From contig BTUW01000012.1 in NCBI GenBank assembly GCA_045863055.1, positions 1-64,000 on the forward strand: a DNA stretch of 64,000 nucleotides, read 5' to 3'. Shown here one piece after another: positions 8,384 through 16,691 of this stretch. The notes under the pieces were generated by a model that was given only the letters and a program-made list of their open reading frames with translations, searched no databases and had not been told where the DNA came from. This DNA comes from UTCHB3 sp008363265. GTDB lineage: Bacteria; Bacteroidota; Ignavibacteria; Ignavibacteriales; Ignavibacteriaceae. A program made the translations under genes and the position numbers. Within the stretch, counting starts at the first letter, position 1, and every line of letters begins with the position of its first letter.

Positions 8384-9538
8384 TTGAGTTTAAATTTTAA
8401 GTTAGAGGCGCTTGATCCGGCTTCAAAAGCCCGGGCGGGCGAGTTCACTACAGCACACGGAGTGGTAAAAACTCCGATTTTCATGCCCGTTGGTACTCAG
8501 GGGACCGTTAAGGCGGTGAATTTCGAGTATCTCAGGGATGACATCAATGCTGATATCATTCTCGGGAACACATACCACCTTTATTTAAGGCCGGGGACAG
8601 ACACCCTTGAAAAGGCAGGCGGACTGCACAAGTTTATAAACTGGGACCGTCCGATCCTGACGGACAGTGGTGGTTTTCAGGTTTTTTCTCTTTCCGATCT
8701 CAGAAAGATCAGGAAAGACGGAGTGGAATTCAAGTCGCACCTCGATGGCTCGAAGCACTTCTTCACCCCGGAAAAAGTGGTTGAGATACAACGGTCGATC
8801 GGGTCGGATATCATGATGGTACTCGATGAGTGCACCCCCTATCCCTGTCCGTATGAATACGCGGTACATTCGACTGAAATGACATCAGAGTGGGCTGTAC
8901 TGAACAGGGAAGCTTTCATGAGAACGAAGGGCCTCTATGGATATGAGCAGAACCAGTTCGGCATAATTCAGGGAAGCACGTACAAGGATCAGAGGGAGAA
9001 ATCGGTTCTTTCACTTCTCGATATTGATTTTGAGGGTTATGCTATCGGCGGACTTGCGGTTGGCGAACCGGCAGAGATCATGTATGATATGGTGAATTTC
9101 ACTACCGATTTCATGCCCGTGGAAAAGCCGAGATACCTTATGGGAGTCGGCAAGCCGGAGAACATTCTTGAGTCGATCGAACGGGGAATCGACATGTTCG
9201 ATTGCGTGATGCCGACAAGGAACGCCAGGAGGGGGTTCCTCTTCTCGTGGAACGGCCCTGTAAGGATCAAGAATTCGATGTACAAGAACGATTTCAGGCC
9301 GATCGATGAGAATTGTAATTGCTACGCCTGCAAAAACCACACCAGGGCCTATTTAAGACATCTCCTGGTGGCTAATGAGTTTTTAGGATTCGAGCTCGTC
9401 TCGGTCCACAATGTTCACTTCTACCTTGAACTTGCGCGTGCGGCCAGAGAGCACATCCTCGCGGGAGACTACAAGGCCTGGAAGGAAGATGCTATTAAAA
9501 AAATAACAGACAACGAGACAAAAGAAACGGAGAATTAA
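8384..9538 (+). CDS. tgt: queuine tRNA-ribosyltransferase
   Basis: A 384-residue enzyme that exchanges guanine 34 of GU(N) tRNAs for a queuine precursor. Family motifs are complete: DSGGFQVFSL with the general-base aspartate, GGLAVGE, the nucleophilic aspartate in DMFDCVMPTRNARRG and a zinc site in CNCYACKNHTRAYLRHLL. The start is a TTG at 8384, giving MSLNFKLEALDP; no strong ribosome site is visible, and the codon lies in the second copy of a short direct repeat (TTTTTGAG). The yajC gene begins within its stop codon, the common tgt-yajC arrangement. Confidence 0.95.
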   Translation: MSLNFKLEALDPASKARAGEFTTAHGVVKTPIFMPVGTQGTVKAVNFEYLRDDINADIILGNTYHLYLRPGTDTLEKAGGLHKFINWDRPILTDSGGFQVFSLSDLRKIRKDGVEFKSHLDGSKHFFTPEKVVEIQRSIGSDIMMVLDECTPYPCPYEYAVHSTEMTSEWAVLNREAFMRTKGLYGYEQNQFGIIQGSTYKDQREKSVLSLLDIDFEGYAIGGLAVGEPAEIMYDMVNFTTDFMPVEKPRYLMGVGKPENILESIERGIDMFDCVMPTRNARRGFLFSWNGPVRIKNSMYKNDFRPIDENCNCYACKNHTRAYLRHLLVANEFLGFELVSVHNVHFYLELARAAREHILAGDYKAWKEDAIKKITDNETKETEN

Positions 9539-9873
9539 TGGAAATCCTTTTAGCCATGGCCCCTCAGGGCGGTGACGGTGGCGGTTCGATGATGAGCACC
9601 CTAATAATGTTCGGTGCCATTTTCCTAATTTTCTATTTTATGATCATCAGACCCCAGCAGAAGAGGCAGAAAGAAAGAGAAAAGCTTCTTTCCGCTGTTC
9701 AGAAAGGTGACAAAGTTGTCACTTCAGGCGGCATGTATGGCGAAGTAACCGGCGTTGAAGACAAAGTGGTCTGGATCAAAGTCGGTGAAAACACAAAGAT
9801 CAAATTTGACAGAAATGCCATCGCGGCAATTCTGAACGCGGACGGTACCACTACCAGCCTCGACAAAAAATAA
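9538..9873 (+). CDS. yajC: Sec translocase accessory subunit YajC
   Basis: A 111-residue small membrane protein. One membrane helix (about residues 19-38) is followed by the family signature RPQQKRQKEREKLLSAVQKGDKVVTSGG and a short beta-rich cytoplasmic domain ending near NAIAAIL. YajC joins SecDF and the SecYEG channel. Its ATG shares one base with the tgt stop codon, so translation is probably coupled. The secDF genes are not in the window. Confidence 0.93.
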   Translation: MEILLAMAPQGGDGGGSMMSTLIMFGAIFLIFYFMIIRPQQKRQKEREKLLSAVQKGDKVVTSGGMYGEVTGVEDKVVWIKVGENTKIKFDRNAIAAILNADGTTTSLDKK

Positions 9874-9881
9874 CGGATAGA

Positions 9882-11099
9882 ATGATGTTTTGCACGGTCG
9901 AAGAAGCTGCTGAAGAGTTGAGGCAAGGCAAGGTCATTATTATCACGGACGATGAGAACCGTGAGAATGAAGGTGACTTTGTATGTGCTTCCGAATTTAT
10001 AACCCCCGAGATTGTCAATTTCATGATCACGCACGGAAGGGGACTTCTCTGCGTGGCAATGGATGGCAGGAAGCTTGACAGCCTTGGCATGCCACTGATG
10101 AGTGGCTCAAACAACGCGCTTCACGGAACCAATTTTACCGTCTCCGTCGATGCGATCGAAGGAACCACAACCGGTATTTCCGCCCCCGACCGTGCAAAAA
10201 CCATCTTCCGTCTCTCGGCAGATGACGCGAGAACCGAAGAATTTGCAATTCCGGGCCATGTTTTCCCGCTCCGCTACACCGAAGGTGGTGTTGTAATCAG
10301 GGCCGGACATACAGAAGCCGTTGTTGATCTGTGCAGAATTGCAGGTCTAAGATCAGCCGGTACCCTCTGTGAAGTTCTTAAAGCTGATGGTGAAATGGCG
10401 AGAATGAAAGACCTGCAGGAGATCGCTTCGCAATTCGGACTCAAGATGGTCTCGGTGAAACAGATCCTGAAATACCGGATGGTTCACGAGAGATTCATTA
10501 ATAAGATCACCACAATCAATTTTCCTACATCCCACGGTGACTTCAGGCTCCATCTCTTCAAATCTGATATTGACGCCAAAGACCATATCGCAGTGGTAAA
10601 AGGCGATGTAAAGGATGAAGAGAACGTTATGGTCAGGATCCACTCAGAGTGTCTGACAGGCGATATTTTCCACTCACTCCGTTGCGACTGTCATGACCAG
10701 CTCAACCATTCGCTTGATCTGATCAACGGTTACGGCAAGGGTGTTGTTATTTATCTCCGACAGGAAGGAAGGGGCATTGGACTTGGCAACAAACTGAAAG
10801 CCTACAAACTTCAGGATATGGGTTTTGATACTGTTGAAGCGAACGAAAAGCTCGGGTTTGAAGCGGATCCACGGGACTACGGTCTGGGTGCGCAGATAAT
10901 CAAGGAACTCGGCATAAAGAGCGTCCGCCTGATCACCAACAATCCAAAGAAGATCGATGATATTCTCGACTACGGCATCAAGGTTACCAACAGGGTACCG
11001 CTTGAGATAGCTCCTAATCCAAACAATATCAACTACTTAAAGACAAAAAGAGACAAGATGGGGCACATGATACTCAGCTCCATTTCAGAGCTACTGTAG
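9882..11099 (+). CDS. ribBA: bifunctional 3,4-dihydroxy-2-butanone 4-phosphate synthase / GTP cyclohydrolase II
   Basis: A 405-residue two-domain riboflavin enzyme. The N-terminal half (RibB) shows DDENRENEGDF and HGRGLLCVAM, which bind ribulose 5-phosphate and magnesium. The C-terminal half (RibA) has the zinc cysteines in ECLTGDIFHSLRCDCHDQL and the GTP-binding RQEGRGIGLGNKL. It makes both precursors of the riboflavin pathway. Length matches bifunctional family members. It is eight bases after yajC. Its 3' end overlaps the convergent gatA gene by nine bases, so the two genes share their ends. Confidence 0.95.
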   Translation: MMFCTVEEAAEELRQGKVIIITDDENRENEGDFVCASEFITPEIVNFMITHGRGLLCVAMDGRKLDSLGMPLMSGSNNALHGTNFTVSVDAIEGTTTGISAPDRAKTIFRLSADDARTEEFAIPGHVFPLRYTEGGVVIRAGHTEAVVDLCRIAGLRSAGTLCEVLKADGEMARMKDLQEIASQFGLKMVSVKQILKYRMVHERFINKITTINFPTSHGDFRLHLFKSDIDAKDHIAVVKGDVKDEENVMVRIHSECLTGDIFHSLRCDCHDQLNHSLDLINGYGKGVVIYLRQEGRGIGLGNKLKAYKLQDMGFDTVEANEKLGFEADPRDYGLGAQIIKELGIKSVRLITNNPKKIDDILDYGIKVTNRVPLEIAPNPNNINYLKTKRDKMGHMILSSISELL

Positions 11100-12503
11100 A
11101 AGTTTAGCGACGCTCAGGAGCAGTTCCTCCCCGAATTCGGGCGCGATGAACTGCGCGGCGAGCGGAAGTCCTTCCTTTGAATTTCCGGCAGGAATTGAGA
11201 TGGCGGGTAACCCTGCAAGGTTAACCGACGTTGTGTAGATATCCCCTAGATACATCGCCAGTGGGTCTGACGACATCTCTCCGAACTTAAATGGGAGTTC
11301 AGGGGTAACAGGTGTCAGGATCAGATCGTGATCCATAAACACTCTTGTAAAATCATCCTTAATCAGCCGGCGTACTTTTTGTGCCTTGTTGAAATAGGCA
11401 TCGTAGTAGCCCCCCGAGAGGACATAATTTCCGAGCATTATCCGGCGTTTGACCTCTTTCCCAAGCCCCTTAGACCTTGTTTCCACATACATTTCACCGA
11501 GCGATGACTGTTTATCAGATCGCTTGCCATACCTGACCCCATCGTACCTTGAGAGGTTGGAAGCAGCCTCGGCTGTGGTTAAAACATAATATGCCGCGAT
11601 AGTATGTTCGGTACCGGGAAGTGAGACTGAATCAACTGTATGCCCCATTTCTTTAAGTTTCTGAGCAACTCTTTCAACACCGGCTCTGATCTCAGGATCG
11701 AGGCCTTCTCCAAAATACTCCACAGGAAGTCCGATGCGTAATCTTTTACCGGGAATGGGAAGTAGTGTGTTGATAGGGGAGTGATCACCCGTTGAGGTGG
11801 AGTCGTTTGAGTCATACCCGGAAATAGCATCGAGCACCAAGGCGCAATCTTCAGGATTGTTTGCCAAAGGACCGATCGAATCGAATGATGATGCAAAAGC
11901 TGTAAGGCCGAAACGGGAAACCCGTGACCAGGTAGGTTTGATCCCGTAAACACCGCAGAATGCCGCGGGTTGTCTGATAGATCCGCCTGTATCCGTACCC
12001 AATGCAACATCACACAGTCCTGCTGCAACTGCTGCTGCTGAACCGCCCGATGATCCACCGGGAACCCGTGTTTTATCAACAGGATTAAGAACATTGCCGT
12101 AAGCTGAATTTTCGTTGGAAGAGCCCATGGCGAACTCATCACAGTTGATTTTCCCAATTATAAGTGCGTCTTCAGCGATAAGTTTCTTTACGACAGTGGC
12201 GTCATAAACGGGAGTGAAATCTTCCAGAACCCTGGAGGCACAAGTCATCGGCATCCCCTGAACGGAGATCACATCTTTTATGGCAATAACCGAGCCGAAC
12301 AACCGGCCTGGTTTAGCACCTGAGGACATTTTTGTCAGAAGTTTCTCACATTCCTCTTCGATCGATTTATTTACGTACAAAAAGGCGTTTATATCCCTGT
12401 TATCTTCAATCTTTTGAAGAAACCAGCGGACATTTTCCTTTAAGTCGATCTTACCGGAGAGGAGCAGTTCCCGTTTTTCAGAGAGGGAGGAGTACTTCAG
12501 CAA
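11091..12503 (-). CDS. gatA: aspartyl/glutamyl-tRNA amidotransferase subunit A
   Basis: A 470-residue amidase-signature protein. The catalytic triad is visible: Lys76 in VIAIKDVI, Ser151 in GGSSGGSAAA and Ser175 in DTGGSIRQPA. Length and motif spacing fit GatA, which releases ammonia from glutamine for conversion of Glu-tRNA(Gln) or Asp-tRNA(Asn). The partners gatB and gatC are not adjacent. It is the last gene of a long minus-strand cluster and follows tatA by 11 bases. Confidence 0.93.
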   Translation of the reverse strand: MLKYSSLSEKRELLLSGKIDLKENVRWFLQKIEDNRDINAFLYVNKSIEEECEKLLTKMSSGAKPGRLFGSVIAIKDVISVQGMPMTCASRVLEDFTPVYDATVVKKLIAEDALIIGKINCDEFAMGSSNENSAYGNVLNPVDKTRVPGGSSGGSAAAVAAGLCDVALGTDTGGSIRQPAAFCGVYGIKPTWSRVSRFGLTAFASSFDSIGPLANNPEDCALVLDAISGYDSNDSTSTGDHSPINTLLPIPGKRLRIGLPVEYFGEGLDPEIRAGVERVAQKLKEMGHTVDSVSLPGTEHTIAAYYVLTTAEAASNLSRYDGVRYGKRSDKQSSLGEMYVETRSKGLGKEVKRRIMLGNYVLSGGYYDAYFNKAQKVRRLIKDDFTRVFMDHDLILTPVTPELPFKFGEMSSDPLAMYLGDIYTTSVNLAGLPAISIPAGNSKEGLPLAAQFIAPEFGEELLLSVAKLLQ

Positions 12504-12514
12504 TGAACTTTGTG

Positions 12515-12712
12515 TTATTGGGGATTATTCTTGTTCTGATCTTTTGTTTCGTCGATCTTGATATCCTGTTCGACATCCTTGATCGCTCTCTTGAACTCTC
12601 TCATCCCTTTGCCGACGCCCTGAGCCAATTCAGGTATCTTTTTGGCACCGAAAAGAAGGAGAACTACGAGAACTATAAGGAAGATCTCAAGTGGTCCGAG
12701 ATTAGAGAACAT
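12515..12712 (-). CDS. tatA: twin-arginine translocase subunit TatA
   Basis: A 65-residue protein: a short membrane helix (LEIFLIVLVVLLLF, about residues 7-20), the conserved FGAKKIPELAQGVGKGMREF hinge and amphipathic helix, then a charged tail. It forms the pore of the Tat pathway for folded proteins. The ATG at 12712 is chosen over a TTG two codons upstream because an AGAGG ribosome site sits six bases before it. The gene starts inside the end of purQ, so translation may be coupled. tatC is not in the window. Confidence 0.92.
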   Translation of the reverse strand: MFSNLGPLEIFLIVLVVLLLFGAKKIPELAQGVGKGMREFKRAIKDVEQDIKIDETKDQNKNNPQ

Positions 12713-13418
12713 TTTCAACCTCTTTCTTTTTAATAAATTCCGCTATAGACGTGAAGACGAACTTCCCGTCATCATTTCCAAGAAGCGTGCTGCAGGCTCT
12801 TTCAGGGTGGGGCATCATCCCCAAAACATTCCCTTGCCTGTTCACGATTCCGGCAATATTGTTGATCGAGCCGTTCGGGTTGGCCGCAGGTCTAATTCCT
12901 CCCGAAGCATCGCAGTAACGGAAGAGAACCTGACCGTTCCGTTCAAGTTCTTCGAGACCTTCCGGTTCAATGAAGTAATTCCCTTCGCCGTGGGCGATGG
13001 GTATCTTTGCAACCTTCCCGTTGTGGCCGTTCGTGAAAACATCAGAATTACCGGTGACTTTAAGATAAACATCTTCACAGATGAACTTCAAATTTTTGTT
13101 CTTGAGCAAGACACCCGGAAGTAGCCCGCTTTCGCACAAGATCTGAAATCCGTTGCAGATACCGATAACGATTCCGCCGTCATTGGCGAACTTCACCACT
13201 TCATTCATGATCGGTGAAAGCTTTGCCACGGCGCCACATCTGATGTAGTCACCATATGAAAATCCTCCGGGGAGAATGATCACATTGCAATTCTTCAGTG
13301 AATGCTCTTTGTGCCAGAGAAATTCAACCTCGTAACCAAGCTCATGCTTGAGCGAGTAATATGCATCATGGTCGCAGTTCGAGCCGGGAAATACCACGAC
13401 TCCGAATTCAGGCTTCAT
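12702..13418 (-). CDS. purQ: phosphoribosylformylglycinamidine synthase, glutaminase subunit
   Basis: A 238-residue class I glutamine amidotransferase subunit of the third purine biosynthesis step. It shows GVVVFPGSNCDHD at the start, the nucleophile in GICNGFQIL, HGEGNY and the histidine-glutamate pair in PHPER. The ATG at 13418 is used: it gives the conserved start MKPEFGVVV and has a GGAAGAGG ribosome site inside the end of purS. An in-frame ATG at 13442 adds eight unrelated residues. It overlaps purS by 11 bases. The large subunit purL is not in the window. Confidence 0.94.
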   Translation of the reverse strand: MKPEFGVVVFPGSNCDHDAYYSLKHELGYEVEFLWHKEHSLKNCNVIILPGGFSYGDYIRCGAVAKLSPIMNEVVKFANDGGIVIGICNGFQILCESGLLPGVLLKNKNLKFICEDVYLKVTGNSDVFTNGHNGKVAKIPIAHGEGNYFIEPEGLEELERNGQVLFRYCDASGGIRPAANPNGSINNIAGIVNRQGNVLGMMPHPERACSTLLGNDDGKFVFTSIAEFIKKKEVENVL

Positions 13419-13665
13419 TGACCTCTTCCAAAAGAATTTCAAAATCTTCCATTATCGGATTTGCGAGAAGCTTTTCGGAGAACTCTGTCACTTCCTTAAC
13501 TGCTTCCTCACGGGAGTCGAGGTTAACAAAAAACTCAACTTCTTTGTTGATCCTTACCTGCCGGATGTTTTTGAAGCCGAGTAATTGGGCGCCCTGTTCG
13601 GCGGCCTTGCCTTGAGGGTCGAGGATCGACTTCCTTCTTTTGATGATTACTTTTGCTTTGAACAC
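13408..13665 (-). CDS. purS: phosphoribosylformylglycinamidine synthase subunit PurS
   Basis: An 85-residue protein with the typical PurS start (MFKAKVIIKRRKSILDPQG) and the conserved GAQLLGF and VRINKEVEFFVNL segments. PurS bridges PurQ and PurL and helps pass ammonia between them. The length is normal, and the purS-purQ order with overlap is standard. Confidence 0.94.
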   Translation of the reverse strand: MFKAKVIIKRRKSILDPQGKAAEQGAQLLGFKNIRQVRINKEVEFFVNLDSREEAVKEVTEFSEKLLANPIMEDFEILLEEVNEA

Positions 13666-13677
13666 GGTTGAATCGCT

Positions 13678-14391
13678 TTACTTCTTGATTTTCAAAAATG
13701 AAACATAACCTTGAGCGAGGTTATATAAAATACCAAAAATGAATGTAATAAAAAGTCCGGTAACGCCATAGAACCAAATCGCCAGCGGTGTGGCAATTAT
13801 CAAGAGCGCGGGGACCGGATTCTTCTTGAAAAAAGAGGCGTTAGGCTTCGGAAATGCCGCAAACTTCAGACTGGAGACCATTCCTGCCGATGCGAGCACA
13901 GTTACCGCTGGGTAGAACCACTTCCAACCCCAGGGAATAAGATCACTCTCAAGTTGGGCAAGGATCAGCAGTGTTACGATCAGGGCGGCCACGGGGATGG
14001 GTACCCCTTTGAAGTCATGCTTCTTCAGATCAGAACTCACTTCTGTATTGAATCTCGCGAGCCGGAGTGCGCCTGCTACTATGAAAAGCACACTGATCGC
14101 GAGGCCCCAGTTGCCGAGTTCCTCAAGTTTGAACTTGTAGATAAGGAACGCGGTGGGAGCGCCAAATCCAATAATATCGGCAAGTGAATCGAGTTGCACG
14201 CCAAAATTTGAAGCAGCTTTCAGCAGCCGTGCCGCCAATCCGTCGATCAGATCAAAGAAAGCCGAGGCGAGGATCAGATATCCCGCGATGACAAACTCCT
14301 CACGGGAGGCGTAAACAATTGAGAGATAGCCGCATGTCAGATTACTGAGGGTAAGCAGTCCAGGGATTATCTCACGTTTATTCCGGAACAT
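13678..14391 (-). CDS. pssA: CDP-diacylglycerol-serine O-phosphatidyltransferase
   Basis: A 237-residue membrane enzyme joining CDP-diacylglycerol and serine to phosphatidylserine. The CDP-alcohol phosphatidyltransferase signature is present: DLIDGLAARLL followed by GVQLDSLAD, giving the DG..AR...G...D...D pattern. About seven to eight membrane helices follow. The ATG at 14391 gives MFRNKREIIPGLLTLSNL, the usual beginning. A longer frame to 14505 lies inside psd and is not used. It overlaps psd by 14 bases; the two enzymes act in sequence to make phosphatidylethanolamine. Confidence 0.93.
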   Translation of the reverse strand: MFRNKREIIPGLLTLSNLTCGYLSIVYASREEFVIAGYLILASAFFDLIDGLAARLLKAASNFGVQLDSLADIIGFGAPTAFLIYKFKLEELGNWGLAISVLFIVAGALRLARFNTEVSSDLKKHDFKGVPIPVAALIVTLLILAQLESDLIPWGWKWFYPAVTVLASAGMVSSLKFAAFPKPNASFFKKNPVPALLIIATPLAIWFYGVTGLFITFIFGILYNLAQGYVSFLKIKK

Positions 14392-15052
14392 TTTTATTTC
14401 CGTCTGAGAGTTTAAAAAGGACGGTTTCACCGGCTGCCACAACATCTCCTGCTTTAACCTGAGGAATGCTGGAGGGATCGACCAGGACATCAACCCTGCT
14501 TCCAAATTTTATCATTCCAAAACGTTCCCCGGTCTTAACCGCCTGGCCAACTTTAAGTTCGTTAACAATGCGACGGGCTACATATCCCGCTATCTGGGAA
14601 TAAAGTACCTTTCCTTTCCCGTAATTGATGCCGGTCAGGAATCGCTCATTCTCTGATGAAGCCTTGTCATCCCAGGCAACGAGATACTTTCCTTCGTGGT
14701 ATTTGAGGTACTCAACTTTTCCGCTGATCGGTATCCTGTTAACGTGCACATTTAGTGGTGACATAAAAACCGAGATCTGGAGGGCTTTTCCTTTTATGTA
14801 TTCCTCATCATAGACTTCTTTTACAAAAAGGACCTTACCATCTGCCGGGGAGACCACCAGATCATCACCTGAGGGTGCGGTTCTTTCGGGGTCGCGGAAA
14901 AAATTCAGTGTAAAAATCGTCAGGAAAGCCGCTATCAGAAAGAGGGGATAGCGAAGATAAGGTTTATCTGCGAACCAGATACCTGTCGCGATCAGGATGA
15001 ATGATATCACAAGCACGATACCAATCGTGAAGTAACCGTATTTTGTTAACAT
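14378..15052 (-). CDS. psd: phosphatidylserine decarboxylase (short, archaeal/Bacteroidota type)
   Basis: A 224-residue proenzyme with two N-terminal membrane helices (about 8-27 and 33-50), then FFRDPERTAP, VSPADGKV, SPLNVHVNR and the self-cleavage site FGSRVD. Cleavage before Ser185 would create the pyruvoyl group. This length fits the short PSD-A type that works beside PssA. It makes phosphatidylethanolamine from the product of the neighbouring gene. Confidence 0.94.
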   Translation of the reverse strand: MLTKYGYFTIGIVLVISFILIATGIWFADKPYLRYPLFLIAAFLTIFTLNFFRDPERTAPSGDDLVVSPADGKVLFVKEVYDEEYIKGKALQISVFMSPLNVHVNRIPISGKVEYLKYHEGKYLVAWDDKASSENERFLTGINYGKGKVLYSQIAGYVARRIVNELKVGQAVKTGERFGMIKFGSRVDVLVDPSSIPQVKAGDVVAAGETVLFKLSDGNKNVPE

Positions 15053-15658
15053 TTATTCCAGAATTTTATTGAAAAATTTGATGTAGTGTGCGGCTTTTTC
15101 CGTTTTGCCTTGAATTATAAAGTCGTTCAGATTTTTATCCCTTGCCTGGGGACAGATCAGAATATCCTCATATCTGAATCTGCCGTCAATGAAAATTTTT
15201 TCACCCGCAGCGATGAATCCCATTGTAACCGAGAGGAGGTCGCAACCCCGCCGTTCAAAAAATGACCTCAGCACGGCATTAAGCTTATAAGCAGGTTTGG
15301 TTGCTGCCCTGTACTCTTCGGGATAAGACATCTCCATGGAATACAGCAGCGATTCCGTGATAATATTCTCACCGGGGTCACCGGCCAGAATATAATGTCC
15401 CGGAGTCTTAAGGGGCTTCAACACCTCTCTCCGGGAAATCCCCGCGAGATACAGATCGACCGAATTGATCACTTTTATCCTGAATTTCAGCGCGACCGCG
15501 CCTTGTTCAGTGTCCGGTCCCGGATTAACCGGCAGATTGAACTCCTTGATAAAGTCAAAAAGTTGAGGCGAAATAATTAAAGAATTTCCTCGTAAATTAG
15601 CAGCACGCTTTTTACTTATTCCGCTTTTTTTGGAGTCGTTCTCCAATTCTATCTGCAC
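15053..15658 (-). CDS. hypothetical protein in the psd-pssA operon
   Basis: A 201-residue soluble protein that I do not recognise. There is no signal peptide or membrane helix. The first 20 residues are charged and lysine-rich. Later segments include a conserved-looking PGHYILAGDPGENIITESLLY, one FFERRGCDLLSVTMGFI stretch and an acidic and aromatic end. It is the first gene of the minus-strand cluster and ends at the base before the psd start codon, so it is translated together with lipid enzymes. A link to membrane lipid synthesis is only inferred from position. Confidence 0.6.
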   Translation of the reverse strand: MQIELENDSKKSGISKKRAANLRGNSLIISPQLFDFIKEFNLPVNPGPDTEQGAVALKFRIKVINSVDLYLAGISRREVLKPLKTPGHYILAGDPGENIITESLLYSMEMSYPEEYRAATKPAYKLNAVLRSFFERRGCDLLSVTMGFIAAGEKIFIDGRFRYEDILICPQARDKNLNDFIIQGKTEKAAHYIKFFNKILE

Positions 15659-15693
15659 TTTTCTCGCTTTTCAAATTGAAAATTTGTAGATGC

Positions 15694-15701
15694 CAAATAT
15701 A
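15694..15701 (-). promoter_or_regulatory. candidate Bacteroidota-type -7 element for the minus-strand cluster
   Basis: On the minus strand this reads TATATTTG, an exact match to TAnnTTTG. It lies 36 bases before the first gene of the seven-gene minus-strand cluster. A TTG is found 24 bases further upstream, a wider spacing than usual, so the upstream element is uncertain. Confidence 0.45.
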
Positions 15702-15761
15702 AAGTTTACGTATTACATAAATAAACAATTTCTTAAAATAAGTGTTTGACACGGAGGATAG

Positions 15762-16094
15762 ATGTTCAACAAACCCAACATGCAGCAGATGATGAAACAG
15801 GTTCAGAAACTGCAGGAGGATATGGCGAAACTTCAGAATGAACTGGCTGCAAAAACCGTCACCGAGGAAGCCGGCGGTGGAATGATCAAGGCTACCGTAA
15901 ACGGCAATAATGAACTGGTCTCGATCGTTCTCGATCCGACGGTTATTGTTCCCGATGACAAGGAAGTGCTTGAAGACCTCATTGTTGCTGCAGTTAACAA
16001 GGCGGTTATTGCCGCGAAAAAGATGCATGAAGACGAGATGGGAAAACTCACCAAAGGGATGATCCCTCCCGGAATGAATCTCCCCGGATTCTAA
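15762..16094 (+). CDS. YbaB/EbfC family nucleoid-associated protein
   Basis: A 110-residue protein with the YbaB pattern: an N-terminal helix MQQMMKQVQKLQEDMAKLQ, then a beta region (GGMIKATVNGNNELVSI, VLDPTVI), EDLIVAAVNKAV and a glycine-methionine-rich tail. These dimers bind DNA as a nucleoid component. A strong GGAGG ribosome site precedes the ATG. recR follows after three bases, the common ybaB-recR pair; dnaX, often upstream, is absent. Confidence 0.93.
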   Translation: MFNKPNMQQMMKQVQKLQEDMAKLQNELAAKTVTEEAGGGMIKATVNGNNELVSIVLDPTVIVPDDKEVLEDLIVAAVNKAVIAAKKMHEDEMGKLTKGMIPPGMNLPGF

Positions 16095-16097
16095 GAA

Positions 16098-16691
16098 ATG
16101 AATTTACCGGCACCACTTCAGTCAGTAGTGGAAGAGTTCTCGAAGTTCCCGGGTGTTGGTGCCAAAAGTGCCCGGAGGCTTGCCCTCTACCTCCTCCGGC
16201 AGGACCCTGAACAGATCGACAGACTCGTTTCATCGCTCAATGGTTTGAAAACACGTATCAAATTCTGCAGCATCTGCTTCAACATCGGTGAGGAAGATAT
16301 CTGCGACATTTGCAGTTCCGAACGGCGCGACAAGAGCATAATCTGCGTGGTTGAGGATATCAACGATGTGATCGCCATTGAGCGTTCGCATGAGTACAAT
16401 GGAACATACCATGTGCTCGGCGGAGTGCTCTCACCATTGAACGGTATTGGTCCGGAAAACTTGAAGGTGAGGGAACTCCTTTCACGCCTGAAAGGTGAAG
16501 TGAAAGAGGTGATCCTCGCACTTAATCCCGATACTGAGGGGGAAGCAACATCACTTTATCTCAACCGGTTGATCACACCGACCGGAGTTCCGGTCAGCAG
16601 GATAGCACGGGGACTTCCTATTGGCGGAAACATCGAATTTGCGGATGATGCCACTATTGGCAGGGCAGTATCAGGCAGGAGTAAATTCTGA
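16098..16691 (+). CDS. recR: recombination mediator protein RecR
   Basis: A 197-residue protein with the helix-hairpin-helix FPGVGAKSARRLALYLL, the four-cysteine zinc site CSICFNIGEEDICDIC and a Toprim domain (IICVVEDINDV, ALNPDTEGEATSLYL). RecR works with RecO and RecF to load RecA on gapped DNA. Its stop codon overlaps the next start by one base. A recO gene is present further along the window at 33498. Confidence 0.95.
   Translation: MNLPAPLQSVVEEFSKFPGVGAKSARRLALYLLRQDPEQIDRLVSSLNGLKTRIKFCSICFNIGEEDICDICSSERRDKSIICVVEDINDVIAIERSHEYNGTYHVLGGVLSPLNGIGPENLKVRELLSRLKGEVKEVILALNPDTEGEATSLYLNRLITPTGVPVSRIARGLPIGGNIEFADDATIGRAVSGRSKF

Noticed and set aside
11579..12157. 192-codon minus-strand open frame inside gatA
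   Set aside because: It is a frame-shifted reading of the amidase gene, whose catalytic triad and length are intact in the other frame.
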